From positions 1-31,402 of the forward strand of contig BTUV01000026.1 in the NCBI GenBank assembly GCA_045863035.1: a stretch of DNA of 31,402 nucleotides, read 5' to 3'. The DNA comes from H2-BAC3 sp045863035. GTDB lineage: Bacteria > Bacteroidota > Ignavibacteria > Ignavibacteriales > Ignavibacteriaceae. The position numbers and the translations under genes were made by a program. The notes under the pieces were generated by a model, which did no database searches, had not been told where the DNA came from, and saw only the letters and a list, made by a program, of their open reading frames with translations. Positions 8,271 to 16,543 of this stretch are shown here, one piece after another. Position 1 is the stretch's first letter. Each line of letters opens with the position of its first letter.

Positions 8271-8537
8271 ATGATAGAAAAAAAGGTTCAGATAATTAAT
8301 ACTGCCGGACTTCATACACGCCCCTCTGCAACTATCGTGAAGATTGCTTCAAAACACAAAGCTGATTTTTATATGAGCATTGATGGTGTGAGGGTTAACG
8401 GTAAAAGCATCATTGGTGTTATGACACTTTCATCTCCAATGGGGACTGAGGTTGAACTTGAATTCACGGGAGAAGATGAGGAGAAACTTGCCGAGGAGAT
8501 GTGCAACTATTTTGAAAGGGGCTTTGACGAATTATGA
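8271..8537 (+). CDS. ptsH: phosphocarrier protein HPr
   Basis: This 88-residue cytoplasmic protein is the standard HPr length. GLHTRPSA places the phospho-acceptor His at H15, which receives phosphate from enzyme I. GKSIIGVM places the regulatory serine at S46, the site phosphorylated by HPr kinase in bacteria that have it. Its last four bases overlap the ptsI start (ATGA), so translation is coupled. The ATG has GGAGGGAAAAGTAGG upstream, a purine-rich ribosome site inside the end of the prenyl synthase gene. No EII permease is in the window, so the phosphoryl target is unknown; a regulatory role is possible. Confidence 0.93.
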   Translation: MIEKKVQIINTAGLHTRPSATIVKIASKHKADFYMSIDGVRVNGKSIIGVMTLSSPMGTEVELEFTGEDEEKLAEEMCNYFERGFDEL

Positions 8538-10300
8538 AAGGGTTAAAAGAATTAGTCAGCCGGGCTGATAATCTTCTCACAGGTCTTGCGGCAGCACCGG
8601 GATTAATCATTGCAAAGGCACATGTATATCACCGGGAAACTCTCAGAGTGGCTGATGATCCTATAACGGATGTCAAAGAGGCATTGTTTAACTTTGAGGA
8701 GGCATTAGCACGCGCAAAAAAAGAAATAGGAAAGATTTTTTCTCTCGCGAAAGAAAGTATTGATGAGAAAAGGGCAGTAATCTTCGAAGCACAGATGATG
8801 ATTCTTGAAGATGACCATTTTCTCGGAACAATTAAAGACCGGATTATTGCTGAAATGCGGGTTCCGGAGTATATCATCTTTGATGAGTTTAATAAATATA
8901 AGGAAATGTTCCTTAACGCCCGCGATCCGAATATACGTGAACGCGCTGAAGATATTGAAGATATTAAGTCAAGAGTTATTCGCAATCTGCAGAATAAGCG
9001 ATTACAGTCTCGTATCGCACAAGGGTCAGTCATTATTGCTGAGATTCTTACCCCGGCTGATACTCTGCTTTTTGCTAAGGCAGGCGTGAAAGGATTTGTA
9101 ACTGACCGGGGCGGACTTGCCTCACATACGGCGATTATTGCACGTTCACTTAATATCCCTGCTATTGTTGGCACGCATCACGCCCGGGATCTTATTAAAC
9201 ATGATGACCTTTTAATTATTGACGGTTTTCATGGACTGATTTTCATCAACCCGAATGATGAGCAGTTAGCATATTTTAATGCAAAGATTGAGCATCTTGC
9301 ACAGATTGACAAAGACCTTGAAAGCATCCGGAGTCTTCCTTCAGCCACTGAAGACGGTAAAGCGATAAATCTTTATGCAAACGTGGATGTTTCCGGCGAA
9401 ATTGAATCGGTAATTTCAAATGGGGCTAAAGGTATCGGGCTCTATCGCACAGAGCAGATTATTGAGGAAATGGGTGAATTTCCGGATGAGGAAGAACAGC
9501 AGCGTATATATGAAAATCTTTCGCACAGAATATATCCCGGTGAGGTTACGATACGGGCCTTTGATATAGGCGGGGATAAAGTAAGTATTTTTGACGGACA
9601 TGAAGCAAATCCGTTTTTAGGTCTCAGGGGAATCCGGTTTCTTTTGCAGAATCAACCTTTGTTTAAATCACAGCTTCGTGCCATTCTAAGAGCAAGCACC
9701 AACAGAAATATACGTTTTCTCCTCCCGATGGTCTCTGCTTTAGAAGAAGTGCGTGACACAAAAGTTCTTCTCGAAGAATGCAGAACCGAACTGCGGGCAG
9801 AAGGTGTGCAGTATGATGAAAATATGAAGCTGGGGATAATGATAGAAGTTCCTTCCGCGGCATTCATGATTCGCGACCTTGCCAAGGAAGTTGATTTCTT
9901 TAGCATCGGGACTAATGACCTTATTCAATATATGATGGCGGTGGACAGGGGTAACGATCTTGTCGCAAATCTGTATAAGGAATTTCATCCTTCTGTTCTC
10001 AGAGTTCTTGGCAGAATTATTAAAGAAGCCAATGAATATAAAGTTGAAATAAGCATTTGTGGTGAAATGGCTGCTGATACTCTTGCGGTGCCGGTGCTTA
10101 TTGGTTTGGGACTGAGGAATCTCAGCGTTTCGGCTATGGCAATCCCATATATCAAAAGAACGATAAGGGCAAGTAACTTTGCCAAGTGTGAAGCTCTTGC
10201 AGAAAAAATTCTTAAATACCCGACCGACACTGAAATTGTTTCAGAAATAGAAGAATTCTTTACAACTAATTCAATTAACCGTACACGAAATATTCTCTGA
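8534..10300 (+). CDS. ptsI: PTS enzyme I (phosphoenolpyruvate-protein phosphotransferase)
   Basis: The 588-residue enzyme passes phosphate from PEP to HPr. The N-terminal HPr-binding and swivelling domains end with GGLASHTAIIAR, which places the active His at H198. The C-terminal PEP-binding TIM barrel has GIGLYRTE, FFSIGTNDLIQY and ISICGEMA, the last with the conserved catalytic cysteine. The length is close to the usual 570-575, with a slightly longer N terminus. It overlaps ptsH by four bases, and the isomerase gene follows after three bases. It is complete, with no missing motif. Confidence 0.95.
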   Translation: MKGLKELVSRADNLLTGLAAAPGLIIAKAHVYHRETLRVADDPITDVKEALFNFEEALARAKKEIGKIFSLAKESIDEKRAVIFEAQMMILEDDHFLGTIKDRIIAEMRVPEYIIFDEFNKYKEMFLNARDPNIRERAEDIEDIKSRVIRNLQNKRLQSRIAQGSVIIAEILTPADTLLFAKAGVKGFVTDRGGLASHTAIIARSLNIPAIVGTHHARDLIKHDDLLIIDGFHGLIFINPNDEQLAYFNAKIEHLAQIDKDLESIRSLPSATEDGKAINLYANVDVSGEIESVISNGAKGIGLYRTEQIIEEMGEFPDEEEQQRIYENLSHRIYPGEVTIRAFDIGGDKVSIFDGHEANPFLGLRGIRFLLQNQPLFKSQLRAILRASTNRNIRFLLPMVSALEEVRDTKVLLEECRTELRAEGVQYDENMKLGIMIEVPSAAFMIRDLAKEVDFFSIGTNDLIQYMMAVDRGNDLVANLYKEFHPSVLRVLGRIIKEANEYKVEISICGEMAADTLAVPVLIGLGLRNLSVSAMAIPYIKRTIRASNFAKCEALAEKILKYPTDTEIVSEIEEFFTTNSINRTRNIL

Positions 10301-10303
10301 TTT

Positions 10304-11338
10304 ATGAAAGTAACTGAACTAATAAAGCACGATCCTGAAAATTTATTTAATGTATTAGTAAACACCTATTCTCAACTAGAATACAGCAATGGAGTTACGA
10401 TAAAAAGAAATCTGCCGGATTCCGGTGCAATTTCTAACGTAATTATAACCGGTCTCGGTGGCAGCGCGATTGCCGGAGATTTATTCAGAAATATATTTTC
10501 AAGAGAACTGAAAGTTCCGGTATCAGTTAATAGAAATTATCATCTTCCTGAATATGCCGGTGAAAACACTTTACTCATTGCATCTTCTTATTCCGGTGCG
10601 ACTGAAGAAACTCTGTCAGCGTTTGATGATGGTCTCAGACGGGGATGCAAGATACTCTGTATTTCTACGGGAGGAGAACTTGTAAGCCGCGCTGAGGCGA
10701 ATGCAATTCCTTTTTTTGAACTTAAAAAAGGGTTTCAGCCACGATACTCACTGGGTCTGAGTTTCTATGCACTGGTTTCAATATTTTCTCAAATGAAAAT
10801 GATTTCAGATAAAACACAATTTATTTCTGATTCCGTTTCATTATGGAAGAAGATGGGGGAAGAATTATCTGCTGATAACAACAGGGCGCTTGATTTGGCT
10901 GTAAGACTTCTTGGCAGTGTGCCGGTTGTATATGGTGTTGCAGATTTTACGGATGCAATTGCTGTAAGAATTAAATCTCAGTTTAATGAAAATTCCAAAA
11001 TCCATAGTTTCAGTAATGCTTTTCCGGAATTAAATCATAATGAAATAATCGGCTGGGAAACTCATCAGTCCGGCGGAATTAATGCTTCTGTTCTTATACT
11101 ACATGACCCTGAATACCATCCGCAGGTTCATAAAAGAATTGCTATTACTTCTGAACTGATACGCGGAGCAGGAGCTGAGCTTTTCATGGTTGAAGCAAAG
11201 CAGCCATATTTTGCGTTGCGGATGATGGAGATGGTGTATTTCCTTGATTGGGTCACCTATTACTTTGCGTTACTACGGGGTAAAGACCCCGGTGAAATTG
11301 ATTATATCCATCTGCTTAAGAAAAAACTCGCTGAGTAA
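10304..11338 (+). CDS. bifunctional phosphoglucose/phosphomannose isomerase (SIS family)
   Basis: The 344-residue cytoplasmic protein has two SIS sugar-isomerase folds. Motifs are GLGGSAIAG (50-58), the sugar-phosphate loop SSYSGATEET (94-103), PRYSLG near residue 146, and ELNHNE at 242-247 with the catalytic Glu and His. This set matches the archaeal-type enzyme first described in Pyrobaculum, which interconverts glucose-6-P or mannose-6-P with fructose-6-P. It is distinct from classical Pgi. It sits directly after ptsI, so sugar phosphates are a shared theme. There is no clear ribosome site before the ATG, three bases after the ptsI stop, so reinitiation is likely. Confidence 0.85.
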   Translation: MKVTELIKHDPENLFNVLVNTYSQLEYSNGVTIKRNLPDSGAISNVIITGLGGSAIAGDLFRNIFSRELKVPVSVNRNYHLPEYAGENTLLIASSYSGATEETLSAFDDGLRRGCKILCISTGGELVSRAEANAIPFFELKKGFQPRYSLGLSFYALVSIFSQMKMISDKTQFISDSVSLWKKMGEELSADNNRALDLAVRLLGSVPVVYGVADFTDAIAVRIKSQFNENSKIHSFSNAFPELNHNEIIGWETHQSGGINASVLILHDPEYHPQVHKRIAITSELIRGAGAELFMVEAKQPYFALRMMEMVYFLDWVTYYFALLRGKDPGEIDYIHLLKKKLAE

Positions 11339-11419
11339 TCAATCATTTTAATTGAAGAGGTTCCGTTGCGGAAGTTAACCGGACTTTGTTTGTGTGTATA
11401 AATGTAAATCACTGATATA

Positions 11420-14221
11420 TTGAAAACCGTTTCACTGCTTTTTCTGCTGATCATCTTTGCCGGGGTTGAAGTTTCGGCTCAGTTCTATTTCTTCGGGCGG
11501 AATAAGGTGCAGTATGAAAATTTTGACTGGAAGGTGCTTAAAACTGAGCATTTTGATATTTATTACTACAGTGATATGGATGAGATTGCACAGATAGGTG
11601 CCGCTTATGCTGAAGATGCCTACAAATATCTCAGAACAGAATTTAATCATGTAATTTTCAGACGTACTCCGCTTATATTTTATAATACCCATATTCACTT
11701 TCAGCAGACCAATACAACTCCGGGGTTTATTCCTGAAGGTGTTGGCGGTTTCTTTGAATTCATAAAAGGAAGAGTTGTTATTCCTTATAGTGGTTCGCTT
11801 GAACGGTTCCGTCATGTGATTTATCATGAAATGGTACATGTTTTTATGACCACCCGGCTGATGCGGATCGCGAATGATTATAAACTTAACACAGAACGTT
11901 TCCCCCCGCTATGGTTTGTTGAAGGACTGGCTGAATTTTATTCTACCACCTGGGACTCACGCGGGGAGATGGTAATCAGGGATGCGGTTCTGAATGATTA
12001 TCTGCCGGGAATTGAAGATATTTATTCTATAAGCGGTACTTTTCTTATGTATAAGGAAGGTCAGGCCTTTCTTGGATTCATAGATAAATTTTATGGCAGG
12101 GAGAAAATCCTTATGTTGCTCAATAACATCTGGATGTTCGACAGTTTTAAGGAAATGCTTGAATATACACTTGGTAAACCGCTTGCAGAAATTGACCGGG
12201 AGTGGAAATCATATCTGAAAAAGATATATTATCCGCTTTACGAGGATTACGTAAATATAAGCGATAAGGCAACTGTAATTAACAAAACCGGATATAGTTT
12301 TTCGCCTGTGGTGAAGCAGACAGAGGGGGGGATACAGATATTTTTTACCGCTAATCTTGATGGATATTCTTCCTTATATCAGATTGAGAAGAAAAACGGA
12401 GAGAAGGTTTATTCCAGCCCAAAACTTATCATACAGGGGGAGCGGAGTTCTCAGCTTGAATCATTTCACCTGTTTGATAATGCACCGGGTATATCACCAG
12501 AGGGAATAATTGCTTTCTCAACTAAATCAGGTTCTGCTGATGCTATTCATTTTTACTCAACGGAATCTGGTTCAATTGCAGCTTCTTTTTCAGATGAGTC
12601 TTTAGTGAGTATTTCATCTCCTTCGTTTAACAGTAAAGGCGATAGAGTAGTTTTTAGTGCCATTGATAAAAAGGGATACTCGGATTTATATGTTTATAAT
12701 CTGACTACAGAAGAAATGTTCAGAGTAACCAATGATTACTACGAAGACAGAACTCCGGTTTTTGGCAAGGATGATCGGGAAATTATATTTGCATCTGACC
12801 GGACGTCAGGCGCTAACAAAGGATATATAAACCTATTCAGAATTGAATTGCATAGTCTGAATATCTATTATGTAACAGATCAACCGGTAAACATTGAAGC
12901 TCCACGATTAACAAAAGGTAAGTATGGTCTGATTGCCAGAGCGGATTATGACTCAGTTGATAATTTCTTTTACATTGATGTAAGTGATAAACAGTACCAG
13001 TCAGTTTACCGTATCTCATCATTCATCTCTCCGGTCTTTGATCACTGGCTGGTTAATGACTCAACTATGGTTTTTAGCGGATTTGAAAACTCAAGTTTCA
13101 GATTATACGAAAGGAGTTTCTCGATTCCTGATACTCCGCTTGTGAGGGAAATGCTTCGTACATCCTTGCCTGCCTGGACTGCCGGCAAATATGAATCTGA
13201 AATAGCACGAGAGGAAATATATTACGAAAATGAGTACACGCTGGATTATGCCCAAAGTCAGATATCAACTGACCCTGTGTATGGCACCAGTGGCGGAGCA
13301 GTGCTTTCACTCAGTGATCTTTTCAGCAATGACAATTATTTTTTCCTGATATATAATACTGCACAGGTGCAGGATGATTTTTTAAAGTCCTTTAACATTG
13401 CACTTACTCGTCTTAATCTTTCTGAAAGAACTAACTATAGCTACGGGATTTTTCATTTCAGCGGAAGAAGATATGATTTAAGAGATACAGATGAGTTTTT
13501 CTACGAAAGAAGTTTCGGAGGTTCACTTGCTTTCTACTATCCTCTTTCTAAGTTTGACCGTATTGAAGCGAATGTAACTATCGCCAACAGTGATAAGCAG
13601 GTTATAACCGGAGTGGTTGAAAGAAAAGCTCTGCTTCACAGTAACTCAGTTTCTTATGTTTTTGATAATTCACTCTGGATGCCTTCCGGTCCTGTTGACG
13701 GAACCCGTCTGCGATTGTTACTTGGTTATACGACTGATGTGAAATATAGCAATGTAAACTATTATACTATAATTGCCGATATGCGCTATTATTACCGGTT
13801 GTCATTGCGATCAGCTCTGGCGCTCAGGGGTTCTTTATATTTTAATGATGGAAAAGAGGCCAGACGTTATTTTATGGGGGGAAGCTGGGATTTGCGCGGA
13901 TGGCCGAGATGGGCAATACGAGGTGAAAAAATGTGGATTCAATCAACTGAACTGCGTTTCCCTCTGTTCGATCAGATTAGAATTACAACTCCGATTGCTG
14001 ATCTGGGGTTTTTTGGCATAAGGGGTGCATTATTCTGGGACTCAGGCGGCGCGTGGGATAAATCCTATGAAACCAGTATCGGTAGTATCGGCGGTGGAAT
14101 CCGGTTTAATCTTTTTAATATCATTATCCTCCGCTATGATGTTGGTAAAAAGATTGAAGAGAATTACACGAAACTGCAAAAGGGATTATTTTACCAGTTT
14201 TTCTTTGGGTTTGACTTTTGA
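11420..14221 (+). CDS. outer-membrane fusion: metallopeptidase-like, TolB-like propeller and Omp85 barrel
   Basis: This 933-residue protein starts at a TTG codon with a signal peptide (residues 1-20, ending VSA). Residues about 30-260 resemble the peptidase MA-like gluzincin family: HEMVH at 136-140 and, 28 residues on, WFVEGLAE with the probable third zinc ligand E168. Residues about 285-570 contain PD40/TolB-type propeller repeats (for example IIFASDR and VVFSAIDK). From about 640 there is a beta barrel of the Omp85/surface antigen type with the signature loop D-L-R-G-W at 824-828, ending in Phe as outer-membrane proteins do. A barrel with an exported peptidase and propeller suggests envelope protein handling, but no substrate is known. 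The next gene overlaps by four bases. Confidence 0.85.
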   Translation: MKTVSLLFLLIIFAGVEVSAQFYFFGRNKVQYENFDWKVLKTEHFDIYYYSDMDEIAQIGAAYAEDAYKYLRTEFNHVIFRRTPLIFYNTHIHFQQTNTTPGFIPEGVGGFFEFIKGRVVIPYSGSLERFRHVIYHEMVHVFMTTRLMRIANDYKLNTERFPPLWFVEGLAEFYSTTWDSRGEMVIRDAVLNDYLPGIEDIYSISGTFLMYKEGQAFLGFIDKFYGREKILMLLNNIWMFDSFKEMLEYTLGKPLAEIDREWKSYLKKIYYPLYEDYVNISDKATVINKTGYSFSPVVKQTEGGIQIFFTANLDGYSSLYQIEKKNGEKVYSSPKLIIQGERSSQLESFHLFDNAPGISPEGIIAFSTKSGSADAIHFYSTESGSIAASFSDESLVSISSPSFNSKGDRVVFSAIDKKGYSDLYVYNLTTEEMFRVTNDYYEDRTPVFGKDDREIIFASDRTSGANKGYINLFRIELHSLNIYYVTDQPVNIEAPRLTKGKYGLIARADYDSVDNFFYIDVSDKQYQSVYRISSFISPVFDHWLVNDSTMVFSGFENSSFRLYERSFSIPDTPLVREMLRTSLPAWTAGKYESEIAREEIYYENEYTLDYAQSQISTDPVYGTSGGAVLSLSDLFSNDNYFFLIYNTAQVQDDFLKSFNIALTRLNLSERTNYSYGIFHFSGRRYDLRDTDEFFYERSFGGSLAFYYPLSKFDRIEANVTIANSDKQVITGVVERKALLHSNSVSYVFDNSLWMPSGPVDGTRLRLLLGYTTDVKYSNVNYYTIIADMRYYYRLSLRSALALRGSLYFNDGKEARRYFMGGSWDLRGWPRWAIRGEKMWIQSTELRFPLFDQIRITTPIADLGFFGIRGALFWDSGGAWDKSYETSIGSIGGGIRFNLFNIIILRYDVGKKIEENYTKLQKGLFYQFFFGFDF

Positions 14222-15357
14222 AAAAAATACTTTATTTGTTATTGTCTTTCATAGTGGTTGGATGTAGTGGTTCATACATAAAAATTGATGTAAAGTCAGA
14301 TCAAAAGCATATTCCCTATTTTTCTGGTAATCCGGGGAGAAATCATTTCTCTGATATAGTATTAAAAGACACGGTTGCTTTTTCATGGCAGAATGAAATG
14401 TACGGAAGTTTTGGTTTTAACAGCGTAGTCGGTTATGACAGCATTGTTTTTGTAAATGACCTTTCGGGAAAAATCTTCGCGTATAATATATACACCGGAA
14501 AAAGAGCGGGGCAGATTAAATACCGTGGGACTATAGCGGTTAGCCCGATGATTCATAAGAACTATATTATTTTTGCAGTATCAGAATATAATAATAGCGG
14601 AAGTTCAATTTATTCTTATGATTTTTCACGGGGTAGTGAAAGGTTCAAATACAATTTTACCGGTAAAGTTCTCGCTGAAGCATTACTCATAAAAGATCAG
14701 TATTTCTTTATAACTGAAAATGGTATCATTCATTTCTTAGATCAGACAGGTACTCTGCTTGATACTGAGGAAACTGAGCATTATACTCATTCAATTCCGG
14801 TAATGAACAGCGAATACATATTTTGGGGTACTGACAGGGGTACAATTTTGCGATATGATATAAAGACAAAAAGCGTATCCGGCAGATTAAAATTATCAGA
14901 ATTTCCGCTTGAGAACGGAGTAGTTTATAATGGTATCTACTATCTTATGGATAACCAGGGAATTCTGTATGCGATTTCACTGACGGATTTTAAGATGCTT
15001 TGGAATCTTCGTACGGGGACCAAATCTTTGGCAGCCCCGGTGCATGACGGTTTTGCTCTGTGGATTACATCACAAGATGGAATGATACTGAAGGTTAATC
15101 CGGATAGTCAGAGCATTGTAAAAACACTTCAACTTCAGGGGTATTTTAATACTGCTCCGCTGGTACTTGCTAATACACTGATTTTTGCCGCCCATAGTGG
15201 TAAATTACTTATTATAGATAAAGAAAGTTTACATATCCGCCAGGAAATTGTTTTTGATGCGCGCATGAAACTTATCCCGGTTATCTTCAATGGATACCTT
15301 TTTGTCGGGGTTGACAGTGGTTTACTGCAGGCATATAAGGTGAATATTATACAATGA
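14218..15357 (+). CDS. PQQ-like beta-propeller lipoprotein (BamB-like fold)
   Basis: The 379-residue product starts at TTG and carries a lipoprotein signal: FIVVGC with the lipid cysteine at C16. The mature part contains repeated hydrophobic strands with motifs of the type FAYNIYTGK, LYAISLTDFKMLW and LIIDKESL, typical of PQQ-binding-like propellers such as BamB, although PQQ binding itself is not implied. It begins within the last four bases of the Omp85-like gene (TTGA), so the two are coupled; BamB partners the Omp85 protein BamA in other bacteria. That parallel is an inference. The next gene overlaps its end by four bases. Confidence 0.75.
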   Translation: MKKILYLLLSFIVVGCSGSYIKIDVKSDQKHIPYFSGNPGRNHFSDIVLKDTVAFSWQNEMYGSFGFNSVVGYDSIVFVNDLSGKIFAYNIYTGKRAGQIKYRGTIAVSPMIHKNYIIFAVSEYNNSGSSIYSYDFSRGSERFKYNFTGKVLAEALLIKDQYFFITENGIIHFLDQTGTLLDTEETEHYTHSIPVMNSEYIFWGTDRGTILRYDIKTKSVSGRLKLSEFPLENGVVYNGIYYLMDNQGILYAISLTDFKMLWNLRTGTKSLAAPVHDGFALWITSQDGMILKVNPDSQSIVKTLQLQGYFNTAPLVLANTLIFAAHSGKLLIIDKESLHIRQEIVFDARMKLIPVIFNGYLFVGVDSGLLQAYKVNIIQ

Positions 15358-15977
15358 AGCGAATGAATTATTTTTATTACTTATTGACTGTTTTACTTTG
15401 CGGAGTGAACTATTCGTTGATTGGGAGTGACATGTATCCGCAAAATAGCGCAGATTCTGTTTTCGTTAATTCACGATGGCTGCCACCTGTTACGAAGGAG
15501 AACAGCAGCAAGGAGACTACGAACATAAAAGGGGAGAGTTTAATAATAACGATAAGCTCAATACCTGATGATGCGGAAATTGTATCAGATTCAGTAATTG
15601 TTGGAAGAACACCGGCAAAAATATTTTATTTGTCAAAACTTACTCTGAGGAAAAAGGGATTTGCCGAGAGAGAAATCACACCAATGATGTCGGAACAGAT
15701 TCAGAGTTTTGAGCTCACCGGGCTTGCCCCACAAAGTAAAGAGTCATTTTTTCAGTCAAATACGTTTACTCTGGTAAGTGCCGCTATTATTCTCTTTGGC
15801 GGAACCGCGGCATATCTTAAAATTCAGGCGGATGGAAAATTTGAACAGTACCAAAGAACAGGTGATGATTCGTTTCTTTCAAAGACCAGAGAGTATGATC
15901 TGTACAGTGGTCTTGCTTTTGGTGTGATGCAGATTAACTTCGGTTATCTTGTTTATAAATTTCTGGTTAACCCGTAA
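15354..15977 (+). CDS. PEGA-domain envelope protein
   Basis: The 207-residue protein has a hydrophobic N-terminal segment (residues 6-25), either a signal peptide or an anchor. A PEGA-like domain follows at about 63-115, with ISSIPDDAEIV and GRTPAKIF, the usual P-x-x-A ... G-x-T-P pattern. Two further hydrophobic segments lie near residues 135-155 and 185-205, so it is probably a membrane protein with the PEGA domain outside the cytoplasm. PEGA domains are found in surface proteins and have no assigned activity. It overlaps the lipoprotein gene by four bases and the msrB gene by one base, which suggests a shared envelope role. Confidence 0.7.
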   Translation: MKRMNYFYYLLTVLLCGVNYSLIGSDMYPQNSADSVFVNSRWLPPVTKENSSKETTNIKGESLIITISSIPDDAEIVSDSVIVGRTPAKIFYLSKLTLRKKGFAEREITPMMSEQIQSFELTGLAPQSKESFFQSNTFTLVSAAIILFGGTAAYLKIQADGKFEQYQRTGDDSFLSKTREYDLYSGLAFGVMQINFGYLVYKFLVNP

Positions 15978-16543
15978 TGTTATCACGTAACCGGTTCAAT
16001 TGGTTTCCTTTTCTCGCTATCATTTTTCTTATTCTGCTTGGCTTTGTGTCCGGTTCTTGCGGATTCCGCAGTGCTGATACCGAAGTTAAAACAGAAAATT
16101 TTACAACTAATGATTCAACACAAAAACAGTCAGGTGATTATATGGTTAAGGTTCAAAAAACAGATGAAGAATGGAAAAATATTCTGACTGAGGAACAATA
16201 TTACGTTCTCAGACAAAAGGGTACAGAAAGAGCGTTTACCGGAGAATATGAACATCATAAGGAGAAGGGTATATATGCCTGTGCCGGTTGCGGGGCTGAG
16301 CTCTTTTCTTCTGAGATGAAATATGATTCCGGATGTGGCTGGCCCGCGTTTTTTACCAAATTAGCAGGGGAGAAAATAATTGAGCAGATTGATCGGAGTT
16401 TTGGTATGGTTAGGACGGAAATACTTTGCGCTGCATGCGGGGGTCATCTGGGCCATGTGTTTGATGATGGTCCGCAGCCGACCGGATTGCGCTATTGTGT
16501 TAATTCAGTATCATTAAAATTTATCAGACCGGAAAAAAAGTGA
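15977..16543 (+). CDS. msrB: exported or membrane-bound peptide methionine-R-sulfoxide reductase
   Basis: The 188-residue protein reduces Met-R-sulfoxide in oxidised proteins. An N-terminal hydrophobic segment (8-25) leads to C28 in VSGSC, an imperfect lipobox, so it is probably a lipoprotein or anchored outside the cytoplasm. The MsrB domain spans about 58-186: zinc cysteines C102/C105 and C151/C154, C120 in SGCGWPAFF as a likely resolving residue, and the catalytic C174 in RYCVNS. A second ATG at 16142 (M56) has AGGTG just upstream and would give a soluble cytoplasmic form. The UroD-like gene starts in the last four bases (GTGA). Exported MsrB repairs periplasmic proteins and needs a reducing partner. 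Confidence 0.92.
   Translation: MLSRNRFNWFPFLAIIFLILLGFVSGSCGFRSADTEVKTENFTTNDSTQKQSGDYMVKVQKTDEEWKNILTEEQYYVLRQKGTERAFTGEYEHHKEKGIYACAGCGAELFSSEMKYDSGCGWPAFFTKLAGEKIIEQIDRSFGMVRTEILCAACGGHLGHVFDDGPQPTGLRYCVNSVSLKFIRPEKK

Noticed and set aside
8629..9174. 181-codon open frame on the minus strand
   Set aside because: It is antisense to the well-supported ptsI and shows no recognisable motif.
11339..11419. Promoter before the Omp85 fusion gene
   Set aside because: TATAAA at 11397-11402 has no -35 element at the right distance, and the 81-bp gap has no convincing terminator, so a new transcript start cannot be supported.
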